Below, piece after piece: positions 51,711 through 60,301 of a DNA stretch of 64,000 bases. Source of the stretch: Pseudomonas putida (lineage in GTDB: Bacteria; Pseudomonadota; Gammaproteobacteria; Pseudomonadales; Pseudomonadaceae); assembly GCF_028682475.1 (NCBI RefSeq), contig NZ_JANHLE010000030.1, positions 1 to 64,000 of the forward strand, given 5' to 3'. The first letter of the stretch is position 1; every line of letters begins with the position of its first letter. A model generated the notes under the pieces. That model saw only the letters and a list, made by a program, of their open reading frames with translations, searched no databases and was not told the origin of the DNA. A program made the position numbers and the translations under genes.

Positions 51711-52684
51711 AGCAGCCGCGCCTGGACCCTGCCGCCGAAGGCGCCATCGACTGGATGGTGCGCTTGAGCGCCGGCAATACCGATGCTGCGCTGCAGGCGC
51801 AGTTCGACCTCTGGCTTGCCAGCGACCCCAGCCACGCCCAGGCCTGGCAGCGCTTGCAAGAGCGCCTCGGCGGTGCCTGTCAGACAGTGCGCAGCCTCGA
51901 TCGCCGGGCCCCGGGCCAGGCCGGGGAAGCGCGGCGGGTGTTGCTGCAACCGACGACGTCGCGCCGCGATCTGTTGCGCAGCATTGCCGCCATCAGCGTG
52001 CTCGGCGGCGGCCTGTGGCTGGGTGCGCGCAGCCAGATGGGCGAAGCACTGCTGGCCGATATGCGCACCGGACGCGGCGAGCGGCGCAGCTTCACCCTGG
52101 CCGACGGCAGCCGCCTGAGCCTCGATGCCGGCAGCGCGGTCGACCTGCAATTCGACGCGCAGCAACGCTTGCTGATCCTGCGTCAGGGCAGCTTGCTGAT
52201 TCAGGTCGCCGCCGATCCGGCGCGCCCGTTGCGCGTGCGCAGTGCCCAGGGCGACGTGCGCGCCTTGGGCACGCGCTTTCTGGTCAGCCAGGAAGCGCAG
52301 GCCACCCGCGTGGTGGTGCTTGAACATTCCGTGCAGGCACGACTGGCCAATGGCGCCGAGCTGGACATCCCGGAAGGCCGTGCTGCCCTGCTCCACCCGC
52401 AGCGCATCGAAGCGCTGAACGATGACCAGCGCCACCGCGCCGACTGGCTCAACGGCCGCCTGAATGTGCTGAATGATTCCCTGGAAGCGGTGGTCGAAGC
52501 GCTGCGCCCCTACTACCGCGGCTTTGTCCGGGTCGAACCTGAGGTCCGCGGGCTACGGGTGCAGGGGGTTTTTCCCCTCGACGAACCGCAACGCGCCTTC
52601 GCCGCCCTGGCCGAAACCCTGCCGGTACGGGTCGAGCACTACAGCCCGTGGCTGACCTTGATCCGGGCGAAAAATCCATCTTGA
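51707..52684 (+). CDS. FecR-like anti-sigma factor/regulator
   Basis: 325 aa. Cytoplasmic DUF4880 sigma-binding domain (AIDWMVRLSAGNTDAALQAQ, FDLWLASDPSHAQAW), a membrane helix at about 92-113 preceded by a twin-arginine-like SRRDLL, then the periplasmic FecR domain (RGERRSFTLADGSRLSLDAG, GDVRALGTRFLV) and a C-terminal STN-interacting part (GRLNVLNDSLEAVVEALRPY, YYRGFVRVEPEVRGLRVQGV). It relays the receptor's siderophore signal to the sigma factor. Tat-like sequences are known in Pseudomonas FecR proteins. Confidence 0.93.
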   Translation: MKQPRLDPAAEGAIDWMVRLSAGNTDAALQAQFDLWLASDPSHAQAWQRLQERLGGACQTVRSLDRRAPGQAGEARRVLLQPTTSRRDLLRSIAAISVLGGGLWLGARSQMGEALLADMRTGRGERRSFTLADGSRLSLDAGSAVDLQFDAQQRLLILRQGSLLIQVAADPARPLRVRSAQGDVRALGTRFLVSQEAQATRVVVLEHSVQARLANGAELDIPEGRAALLHPQRIEALNDDQRHRADWLNGRLNVLNDSLEAVVEALRPYYRGFVRVEPEVRGLRVQGVFPLDEPQRAFAALAETLPVRVEHYSPWLTLIRAKNPS

Positions 52685-52777
52685 AAAAATACTTATGAAA
52701 ATCAATCGTATTTGTGTCCGGTTTTCATTTCTCGTCGCACCTATCTCCTGACACCCCTATTTCATCAGGAGTATTCC

Positions 52778-55219
52778 GTGCTCAACCCTTGGTCCCACGC
52801 CCTTCCTGTGGCCGTCGCCATGGCCAGCCTTGCCGCTGGCGCAGCGGCCCAGGAACAGACCCTGTCGTTCAACCTGCCCGCCGCCAGCCTGGCCAGCACC
52901 CTCAATGCCATCGCCAGCCAGAGCGGGCATATCGTCTCCCTGGACCCAGCGCTGGTGCAGGGCAAGCAGGCGCCGGCAGTCACCGGTCACATGAGTGCCG
53001 TGCAGGCGATGCAAACGGCCTTGGCCGGCAGCGGCCTGCAGTTGCTGGTGACTGATCAGGGTAATTTCAGTGTGTTCCCGGCCGTCGATGCCGGCGATGC
53101 CCTGGAGCTGGGCGCCACCAGCATCAATGACAGCAACCTGGACGCCACCACCGAGGGTTCGGGCTCCTACGCCGCACGGGCAATCACCATCGGCAAGGGC
53201 AGCCACACGCTGAAGGAAATCCCGCAATCGGTCTCGGTCATGACCCGCAAGCAGATGGACGATCAGGACATCGTCGATCTCAAGGACGCCGTCAACAGGA
53301 CCACCGGCCTGGTCGGCCTGCAGGGCGTGGGCCCAGGCTTGATCATCTATTCGCGCGGTTTTCAGATCGATGACTGGCAGTACGACGGCGTACCGATCCC
53401 GCGCAACACCTATTCACTGGGCAACTGGGCCACCCAAGACCTGATTTTCTTCGACCGCATGGAAGTCCTGCGCGGTGCCTCGGGCCTGCTGCAAGGCACC
53501 GGCAGCCCGGGTGGCGCGGTCAACCTGGTACGTAAACGCGGCCAGAGCGCGCCGACCGTGACCGTCACCGGCAAGGCCGGCAGTTGGGATCACTACGGCC
53601 TGCAGCTGGACGCCGGCGGTCCGTTGAACGACAGCGGTACGGTGCGCGGGCGCTTTGTCGCCGATGAAGACCAGAGCGATTCGTTCATCGACTACAAATG
53701 GAGCAAGACCCACTCGCTGTACGGCGCCCTCGACTTCGACCTGCGCGAAGACACCACCCTGGGCCTGGCGGTCAGCCGCTCCGATGCCGAGTCGCGGCCG
53801 ATGCTGCGCGGCTTGCCGCGCTACACCGACGGCCGCCCCCTGAACGTTCCCCGCTCGACCTTTACCGGCTCGCGCTGGAACCACTCGGAGATCGACGTCA
53901 CCACCCTGTACGCCGACCTCGAACACCGCTTCAACGACGACTGGAAGTTGCGCATCGCCGGCGTGCGCATGAGCGAAACCAACACCTCTGCCCACCAGCG
54001 CGTGCAATCCACCGGCGACGGCCTGGAGCCCGATGGCAGCGGTCTGACCTATGCCGACTGGGTGACGGATTTCGACTCCACCAAAGTGGGTGTGGACATG
54101 AACGTGGTCGGTCGCTTCGAGGGCTTCGGCCTGGAACAAGAGGTCACCCTCGGCGGCAACTACTCCAGGCTGACCACCGATGACCTCTTCGCCCGCACGT
54201 TCAATGCAAGCACCGACACCGTATTCGATATCGACCATCAGCGCCCCGACATCGACTACGACAGCCTGCTGGCCAAAGCCAACGGCCGTGGTACCGGGAG
54301 TGCCTACGACGTACGTCAAAAAGGTCTGTATGGCAGCTGGCGGGTCAAGCTTGCCGAGCCATTGACCCTGATACTTGGCACCCGCGTGAGCTGGTTCGAG
54401 CAAACCTACGAGTCGACCGACTACGCTGCGATCACCCACGCGGCCACGGTCAATGCCCCCAGCACCATGACCGAATCCGGCGAAGTCACCCCATACGCTG
54501 GCATCGTCTACGACCTGAGCCGCGAGTGGGCCGTGTATGCCAGCTACACCGACGTCTTTGTCCCGCAGTCCGAGCGTGACGTCAGTGGCTCGGTGCTCAA
54601 GCCGATCATCGGCAGCAACTACGAAATGGGCATCAAGGGTGAGCTGTTCGACGGGCGGGTCAATACCTCCCTGGCCGTGTTCCGCTTCGACCAGGAGAAC
54701 CGCGCGACCCAGGACCTGGCCTCGGGCTTTGCCTGCGACGACTGGTACTGCTCCACCGCCTCCGGCAAGGTACGCAGCCAGGGCATCGAAGCCGAAATAA
54801 GCGGCGAGGTGCTCAGCGGCCTGCAACTGTTTGCCGGCTACACCTACAACACCACCACGTACCTGGACGACCCGGAGAACGAAGGCAAGACCTTCAGTAC
54901 CTGGACGCCCAAGCACATGCTGCGGGTGTGGAGCGACTACCAGTTGCCGGGTGACTGGAGCAAGGTCAGCGCAGGTCTTGGTTTTACCGCGCAAAGCCAC
55001 ACCCTGGGTTACGAGTCCACCTACGACGTGGCGGGTTATGCCGTGTGGGATGCGCGCCTGGCCTATCAGCTGACGCCTGAGGTGAGCCTGGCGGTGAACG
55101 GCAAAAACCTGTTCGACAAACGCTACTACGTAGCGGCTTACAACCAGCTCAGTGGCAACAACAACTTTGGCGAGCCGCGCAACTTCATGTTCACCGTGAA
55201 GTACACACCGCAGTTCTAG
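52778..55219 (+). CDS. TonB-dependent siderophore receptor with STN signalling domain
   Basis: 813 aa from a GTG start with AGGAG six bases upstream (an earlier in-frame ATG has none). Signal peptide VAVAMASLAAGAAA; STN domain (about 26-100: LSFNLPAASLASTLNAIASQ, GSGLQLLVTDQGNFSVF) that contacts FecR; plug (KEIPQSVSVMTRKQMDDQDI, RMEVLRGASGLLQGTGSPGG); 22-strand barrel ending in Phe (FMFTVKYTPQF). The layout is that of FoxA/FpvA/FiuA; the ligand cannot be named. The preceding genes form its signalling pair. Confidence 0.94.
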   Translation: MLNPWSHALPVAVAMASLAAGAAAQEQTLSFNLPAASLASTLNAIASQSGHIVSLDPALVQGKQAPAVTGHMSAVQAMQTALAGSGLQLLVTDQGNFSVFPAVDAGDALELGATSINDSNLDATTEGSGSYAARAITIGKGSHTLKEIPQSVSVMTRKQMDDQDIVDLKDAVNRTTGLVGLQGVGPGLIIYSRGFQIDDWQYDGVPIPRNTYSLGNWATQDLIFFDRMEVLRGASGLLQGTGSPGGAVNLVRKRGQSAPTVTVTGKAGSWDHYGLQLDAGGPLNDSGTVRGRFVADEDQSDSFIDYKWSKTHSLYGALDFDLREDTTLGLAVSRSDAESRPMLRGLPRYTDGRPLNVPRSTFTGSRWNHSEIDVTTLYADLEHRFNDDWKLRIAGVRMSETNTSAHQRVQSTGDGLEPDGSGLTYADWVTDFDSTKVGVDMNVVGRFEGFGLEQEVTLGGNYSRLTTDDLFARTFNASTDTVFDIDHQRPDIDYDSLLAKANGRGTGSAYDVRQKGLYGSWRVKLAEPLTLILGTRVSWFEQTYESTDYAAITHAATVNAPSTMTESGEVTPYAGIVYDLSREWAVYASYTDVFVPQSERDVSGSVLKPIIGSNYEMGIKGELFDGRVNTSLAVFRFDQENRATQDLASGFACDDWYCSTASGKVRSQGIEAEISGEVLSGLQLFAGYTYNTTTYLDDPENEGKTFSTWTPKHMLRVWSDYQLPGDWSKVSAGLGFTAQSHTLGYESTYDVAGYAVWDARLAYQLTPEVSLAVNGKNLFDKRYYVAAYNQLSGNNNFGEPRNFMFTVKYTPQF

Positions 55220-55243
55220 ACAGTTTCTGAAGGTGGTTGAATC

Positions 55244-55333
55244 CCTGTGGGAGCTGGCGTTGCCAGCGATAAGATCGCCGCGGTGTCAGGTGTTACGCGG
55301 TGTCTGCATCGCTGGCAACGCCAGCTCCCACAG
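55244..55333. repeat. REP pair, inverted
   Basis: CTGTGGGAGCTGGCGTTGCC and ATCGCTGGCAACGCCAGCTC in opposite orientation between the receptor and the converging thpR gene. The 181-base gap holds nothing else. Confidence 0.85.
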
Positions 55334-55401
55334 TTTGGCAAGTGACAGACAGCTGTTCCCACCAGGTGGATGGTCGCGCCCGCTCCTACCTGCGCAACCC
55401 G

Positions 55402-55950
55402 CTAATCCCTGTGCAATGGCCAATGCGCCAACGGCCAGTAACGTCCCCGGCGCGATTCGAACAAGGTGAAATGCCGCACTTTCATGCTGAACTGCGCTGC
55501 CTCCAATGCTTCCGGTACCGGGCCGTGAAAGTCGCGAAACAGGGTCAGGTGCGGTCGGTACTCTCTCGGCGCTTCGGCAAAACCGAGGGGCAATAGCGCC
55601 TGTTGCAGGGCATAGACCAGCTGCCGCAAGGCTATCGGCGTGTCGCTGGGTGCCAGCACCAGGGCCTTGGCCGGGCGCCAGACTTGCAGACGGTCAAGCG
55701 TCACGGTCAGTGGCTCGCCAGAAACTTTCACCCCCTCTGCCGCCGCGAGAATGGCCGGCAATTGTGCCGTGCCTGCCGTCCCAAGAAACATCAGAGTCAG
55801 ATGGAAATTTTCCGATGGCACCGGGCGGCCAATGTCCATACCGAGTTCGCTACGCCACTGGGCAATGGCCCGGCGCTGCGTCGGTGTGCAGTCCACAGCG
55901 AAGAACAGCCGCTTGAAGGGCTCGCCCGTTTCGCGATTGCCTTGGCTCAT
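55402..55950 (-). CDS. thpR: RNA 2',3'-cyclic phosphodiesterase ThpR
   Basis: 2H phosphoesterase (182 aa) that opens 2',3'-cyclic phosphate ends of RNA. The two catalytic H-x-T-L motifs are HLTLMFLG (about residues 41-48) and HLTLFRDF (about 135), with RLFFAVDCTPTQRRAI at the start as usual in LigT/ThpR. ATG 55950 (MSQGNRE) is chosen; a longer frame has no family sequence upstream. It is divergent from the aot-like ABC operon. Confidence 0.93.
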   Translation of the reverse strand: MSQGNRETGEPFKRLFFAVDCTPTQRRAIAQWRSELGMDIGRPVPSENFHLTLMFLGTAGTAQLPAILAAAEGVKVSGEPLTVTLDRLQVWRPAKALVLAPSDTPIALRQLVYALQQALLPLGFAEAPREYRPHLTLFRDFHGPVPEALEAAQFSMKVRHFTLFESRRGRYWPLAHWPLHRD

Positions 55951-56110
55951 GCCTTGTCCCCTTTTCGCTCGTCGTCTCACCCAGTCTAACGCCCCGTGCC
56001 GGTAGCCGTCAGTCGCCTTGATGATATTTTTATTTTCATGAATTTGATTTGTGAAATAAAACGTGTCATTTCTATCTGCACCTGAGCCCCACCCCACCGG
56101 AGTCAACAAT

Positions 56111-56887
56111 ATGAACAAGACCGGACTTCTAGGCGCCCTGGCACTCTGTGCCTGCAGCGCATTGACCCAGGCCGACGAAGGCAGCCTGCGCATTGGCATC
56201 GAAGCCGCTTACCCGCCCTTCTCCTACCGCACCCCGCAAGGCGAGCTTGCCGGCTTCGACTACGACATCGGCAATGCCTTGTGCGCGCAGATGCAGGTCA
56301 AGTGTCAGTGGGTGATCCAGGAGTTCGACGGGATGATTCCGTCATTGAAGGTGCGCAAGATCGACGCCGTGCTGTCGTCGATGTCGATCACTGAGGACCG
56401 GTTGAAATCGGTCGATTTCACCGACAAGTACTACCACACGCCCGGCAAGTTCGCGATGAAGGCCGGCAGCCAGATCAACGATCCGCTGGTCGACCTCAAG
56501 GGCAAGAAAGTCGGGGTGCAGCGCGCCTCCACCTATGACCGCTTCGCCACCGAGCAGCTGGAAGCCGCCGGTATCGAAGTGGTGCGCTATGCCTCACAGA
56601 ACGAAGCCTTCCTCGACCTCGCCTCCGGGCGCCTGGACGCCACCCTCGCCGACATCGTCAATACCGCAGAGAGCTTTATCAAGACGCCCGCAGGTCAAGG
56701 CTTTGCATTGGTCGGCCCGGACATCAGCGACCCTAAGTACTTCGGCCGCGGCGCCGGGATTGCCGTGCGCAAGGGTGACAACGCCAACCTGGCCCGGCTC
56801 AACGCCGCCATCGCCGCGATCCGCGCCAACGGCACCTACCAACAGGTGCAGAGCCACTACTTCCCGTTCGATATCTACGGCCAGTAA
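56111..56887 (+). CDS. Basic-amino-acid ABC transporter, periplasmic binding protein
   Basis: 258 aa, family 3 solute-binding protein (AotJ/HisJ/ArgT-like) with signal peptide (LLGALALCACSALTQA). Conserved: LRIGIEAAYPPFSYRTPQGE at the start, FDYDIGNALCAQMQVKCQWV, and SSMSITEDRLKSVDFTDKYY. Such proteins bind arginine, ornithine, lysine or histidine; opine binding is possible. It is first gene of a six-gene operon (24, 13, 9, 19 and 82-base spacings). Confidence 0.92.
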   Translation: MNKTGLLGALALCACSALTQADEGSLRIGIEAAYPPFSYRTPQGELAGFDYDIGNALCAQMQVKCQWVIQEFDGMIPSLKVRKIDAVLSSMSITEDRLKSVDFTDKYYHTPGKFAMKAGSQINDPLVDLKGKKVGVQRASTYDRFATEQLEAAGIEVVRYASQNEAFLDLASGRLDATLADIVNTAESFIKTPAGQGFALVGPDISDPKYFGRGAGIAVRKGDNANLARLNAAIAAIRANGTYQQVQSHYFPFDIYGQ

Positions 56888-56911
56888 GCCCGGCTGGCGA
56901 GGACTTTCATC

Positions 56912-57601
56912 ATGCTTTACGGCTACGGATCGAGCATTCTCGATGGCGCCTGGCTGACCATCAACCTGGCGCTGCTGGCGATGGCCCTGGCCATCAGCCT
57001 GGGCCTGATCGGCGCAGCCTGCCGGTTATCGCCACTGAACTGGCTGGCAACGCTGGGCGAGGTCTACACCACGGTGGTGCGCGGCATTCCTGACCTGGTG
57101 CTGATTCTGCTGATTTTTTACGGCGGTCAAGACCTGGTCAATCGCCTGGCGATGGCACTGGGTTATGAGCAGTACATCGATATCAACCCGTTTATCGCCG
57201 GGATTTGCACCATGGGTTTCATCTTTGGTGCGTACCTCTCGGAGACCTTCCGCGGGGCCTTTCTGGCCATTCCCAAAGGCCAGGCCGAAGCCGGCGCGGC
57301 CTATGGCATGAGCGCCCTGCAGGTGTTCTGGCGGATCAGCGTGCCGCAGATGGTGCGCCTGGCGATCCCGGGGTTCACCAACAACTGGCTGGTGCTGACC
57401 AAATCCACCGCGCTGATCTCGGTGATCGGCCTGCAGGACATGATGTTCAAGGCCAAGAACGCCGCCGACGCCACCCATCAGCCATTCACTTTTTTCCTCG
57501 CTGTGGCGGCGCTGTACCTGCTGCTGACCAGTCTGTCGCTGGTGCTGTTGCGCGGGGTGGAAAAACGTTACTCGGTCGGCTTCAAAGCCGCCGAGCTGTG
57601 A
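56912..57601 (+). CDS. ABC transporter permease, HisQ/AotQ-like
   Basis: 229-residue inner-membrane permease with about five helices. The cytoplasmic coupling (EAA) loop reads AIPKGQAEAGAAYGMSALQV and the start DGAWLTINLALLAMALAISL is typical of His/Glu/Arg-family permeases; the C-terminus GVEKRYSVGFKAAEL is HisQ-like. It pairs with the next gene. Confidence 0.92.
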   Translation: MLYGYGSSILDGAWLTINLALLAMALAISLGLIGAACRLSPLNWLATLGEVYTTVVRGIPDLVLILLIFYGGQDLVNRLAMALGYEQYIDINPFIAGICTMGFIFGAYLSETFRGAFLAIPKGQAEAGAAYGMSALQVFWRISVPQMVRLAIPGFTNNWLVLTKSTALISVIGLQDMMFKAKNAADATHQPFTFFLAVAALYLLLTSLSLVLLRGVEKRYSVGFKAAEL

Positions 57602-57614
57602 GGGGATCAATCCG

Positions 57615-58313
57615 ATGATGCTCGACTACCACCTGATCTGGCAGAACCTGCCGCTGTACCTGAACGGCATTCTGCTGACCCTGAAAGTGCTGCTGATCTC
57701 CCTGGGCTGCGGCCTGGTATTGGCGGTGCCGCTGGCACTGATGCGGGTCTCGCGTGCGTGCCTGCTGCGCTACCCGGCCTGGCTCTACACCTATGTGATC
57801 CGCGGCACACCGATGCTGGTGCAGCTGTTTTTGATCTACTACGGCCTGGCCCAGTTCGAAGCCGTGCGTCACAGCGCGCTGTGGCCGTACCTGTCCAGTG
57901 CGACCTTCTGCACCTGCCTGGCCTTCGCCATCAACACCAGCGCCTACAGTGCCGAGTTGCTGGCCGGCAGCCTGCGCGCCACCCCACGGGGCGAGATCGA
58001 GGCCGCGCGCGCCATGGGCATGTCCCGCCTGACCCTGTACCGCCGCATCCTGCTGCCGTCGGCCCTGCGCCGGGCCCTGCCGCAGTACAGCAATGAGGTA
58101 CTGATGATGCTGCAGACCACCAGCCTGGCCTCGATCGTCACCCTGGTCGATATCACCGGCGCGGCGAAAACCTTCAATGCGCGCTACTACCTGCCGTTCG
58201 AGGCGTTCATTACCGCCGGGCTGATCTACCTGGTCCTGACATTCATGCTGGTGCGCCTGTTCAAACTGGCCGAGCGCCGCTGGCTGGCCTACCTGGCCCC
58301 ACGCAAGCACTAA
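57615..58313 (+). CDS. ABC transporter permease, HisM/AotM-like
   Basis: 232-residue permease; coupling loop TPRGEIEAARAMGMSRLTLY, external loops consistent with HisM (IRGTPMLVQLFLIYYGLAQF). Two ATGs (57615, 57618) are possible. Forms the heterodimeric pore with the preceding gene product. Confidence 0.92.
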   Translation: MMLDYHLIWQNLPLYLNGILLTLKVLLISLGCGLVLAVPLALMRVSRACLLRYPAWLYTYVIRGTPMLVQLFLIYYGLAQFEAVRHSALWPYLSSATFCTCLAFAINTSAYSAELLAGSLRATPRGEIEAARAMGMSRLTLYRRILLPSALRRALPQYSNEVLMMLQTTSLASIVTLVDITGAAKTFNARYYLPFEAFITAGLIYLVLTFMLVRLFKLAERRWLAYLAPRKH

Positions 58314-58322
58314 GGAGCTTCC

Positions 58323-59435
58323 ATGCAGCACATTGAACATATCCTGCCGTGGAGTGCCTGCGGCACCCAGCGCACCCTGAGCCTGTTCCGTTTCGGTAGC
58401 GGCCCGCGCAAGGCCTACATCCAGGCCTCACTGCACGCCGATGAACTGCCGGGCATGCGCGTGGCCGTCGAGCTCAAGGCGCGCCTGCGTGAACTGGAAG
58501 CCCAGGGCCGGCTGACCGGGGTGATCGAGCTGGTGCCGCTGGCCAATCCGATCGGTATCGGCCAGATGTTCCAGGCCACCCATCAGGGCCGTTTCGAATT
58601 CAACAGCGGCAAGAACTTCAATCGCGATTTTCCAGCACTGACCGAGGCGCTGGTCGAGCGTCTGGAAGGTCAATTGGGTGGCGATGGTGACGCCAACGTG
58701 GCAACCATCCGCCGCGCCATGCTCGACCTCCTCGCCGCGCTGCCACCGGCGAAATCGGAGCTCGACGGCCTGCGCCGCCTGCTTCTGCAGCAGGCGTGCG
58801 ACGCTGACCTGGTGCTCGACCTGCACTGCGATTTCGAATCGGTGATGCTGCTTTACGCCCTGCCGCAGAACTGGCCGCGCTTGCGCTCGCTGGCGGCGCG
58901 CCTGGGAGCCGAGGCGGCGCTGCTGGCCGAAGACGCCGGCGGCAATGCTTTCGATGAAGCCTGCGCAGCACCGTGGGTGAAACTGCCCGACTTCTTCCCC
59001 GCAGCCGAGATCCCGCTGGCCTGCGTCGCCACCACCATCGAGCTGCGCGGCATGGCCGACACCGAACGCGAACCGTGTGAGGCCAGCGCCGAGCAGATTC
59101 TTGCCTACCTCGCCGAGCAGGGTTTGATCAGTGGCGCCTGGCCGGATGCGCCCAGCCACTGCTGCCAGGCCACGCCGTTTGCCGGTGCGCAGTACGCCTA
59201 TGCCGAACACCCCGGCGTGGTCAGCTACCTGCAACCGCTGGGCGCCCAGGTCCGGGTCGGTGATCCGCTGTTCGAGGTCATCGATCCGCTCAGCGATCGC
59301 CACAGCATCGTCAGGGCCAGCACCGACGGCATCCTCTACGCCCGCGAACGCCTGCGTTTTGCCCAGCCCGGTTTGTGGCTGGCCAAGGTCGCCGGCAGCA
59401 CGCCCATTCGCCAGGGTCGCTTGCTCAGCGACTGA
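58323..59435 (+). CDS. AstE/AspA-family deacylase-like protein (AotO-like)
   Basis: 370 aa zinc-carboxypeptidase-fold protein of the succinylglutamate desuccinylase/aspartoacylase family. Zinc ligands: QASLHADELPG (His, Glu) and VLDLHCDFESV (His); FNRDFPALTEAL carries the family's N-R-D-F substrate element. The C-terminal biotinyl/lipoyl-like barrel includes VGDPLFEVIDPLSDR. From memory, the arginine-transport operon of P. aeruginosa (aotJQMOP-argR) holds a similar gene, aotO, in this position. It may deacylate an imported N-acyl amino acid; activity is untested. Confidence 0.82.
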   Translation: MQHIEHILPWSACGTQRTLSLFRFGSGPRKAYIQASLHADELPGMRVAVELKARLRELEAQGRLTGVIELVPLANPIGIGQMFQATHQGRFEFNSGKNFNRDFPALTEALVERLEGQLGGDGDANVATIRRAMLDLLAALPPAKSELDGLRRLLLQQACDADLVLDLHCDFESVMLLYALPQNWPRLRSLAARLGAEAALLAEDAGGNAFDEACAAPWVKLPDFFPAAEIPLACVATTIELRGMADTEREPCEASAEQILAYLAEQGLISGAWPDAPSHCCQATPFAGAQYAYAEHPGVVSYLQPLGAQVRVGDPLFEVIDPLSDRHSIVRASTDGILYARERLRFAQPGLWLAKVAGSTPIRQGRLLSD

Positions 59436-59454
59436 CACCACCGAGTACCGACTG

Positions 59455-60219
59455 ATGAACAAACTGGAAATTCACGACCTGCACAAAAGCTACGGCACCC
59501 ACCAGGTGCTCAAGGGCGTCTCGCTGCACGCCAAAGCCGGCGATGTGATCAGCATCATCGGCTCCAGCGGCTCGGGCAAGAGTACCTTCCTGCGCTGCAT
59601 CAACCTGCTCGAGCAGCCCAACGCCGGGCAGATCGTGGTCAACGGTGAGCAACTGAAGCTGCGCAGCTGCCCGCGTGGTGGTCTGCGCGCCGCCGACCCG
59701 CGCCAGCTGCAACGCCTGCGTGCACGGTTGAGCATGGTCTTTCAGCATTTCAACCTGTGGTCGCACATGAGCGCCCTGGACAACGTCATGGAAGCCCCGG
59801 TGCATGTCCTCGGCATGAGCCGCAAGGAAGCCCGCGACAAGGCCGAGCACTACCTCAATAAAGTCGGCGTCAGCCATCGCCGTGACGCCTACCCGGCGCA
59901 CATGTCCGGTGGCGAACAGCAGCGCGTGGCGATCGCCCGTGCCCTGGCCATGGAGCCGGAGGTCATGCTGTTCGATGAGCCGACCTCGGCGCTCGACCCG
60001 GAGCTGGTCGGCGAGGTGCTCAAAGTCATGCAGGACCTGGCGCAAGAGGGGCGGACCATGGTGGTGGTGACCCACGAGATGGGCTTTGCCCGCGAGGTGT
60101 CCAATCAGCTGCTGTTCCTCCATCAGGGAATTGCCGAAGAGCGCGGCGACCCGCGTGAGGTGCTGGCGCGGCCGCAGTCCGAGCGCTTGCAGCAGTTTCT
60201 CGCCGGCAGCCTCAAGTAA
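59455..60219 (+). CDS. ABC transporter ATP-binding protein, AotP/HisP-like
   Basis: 254 aa. Walker A GSSGSGKST, Q-loop MVFQHFNLW, signature MSGGEQQRVAIARALAM, Walker B VMLFDEPTSALDPEL, switch His VVVTHEMGF. Typical of histidine/arginine importers. ATG 59455 is 19 bases past the AotO-like gene. Confidence 0.94.
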   Translation: MNKLEIHDLHKSYGTHQVLKGVSLHAKAGDVISIIGSSGSGKSTFLRCINLLEQPNAGQIVVNGEQLKLRSCPRGGLRAADPRQLQRLRARLSMVFQHFNLWSHMSALDNVMEAPVHVLGMSRKEARDKAEHYLNKVGVSHRRDAYPAHMSGGEQQRVAIARALAMEPEVMLFDEPTSALDPELVGEVLKVMQDLAQEGRTMVVVTHEMGFAREVSNQLLFLHQGIAEERGDPREVLARPQSERLQQFLAGSLK

Positions 60220-60301
60220 GCGCCCGCGGCACGCCCCGGCCACGCGCCGGGGAGTGCCTTGGGATACACTACCGCCAATCTTTCAGGGAGCTGTGCGCCG
60301 G

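Noticed and set aside
52681-52777. Fur box directly before the TonB receptor
   Set aside because: TGAAAATCAATCGTA at about 52694 matches the 7-1-7 consensus poorly; sigma-factor control is more likely, but I could not fix a promoter.
53414-55000. Long minus-strand frame (528 codons) opposite the TonB receptor
   Set aside because: The plus strand encodes a full STN-plug-barrel receptor; the opposite frame is low-complexity Gly/Ala/Val.
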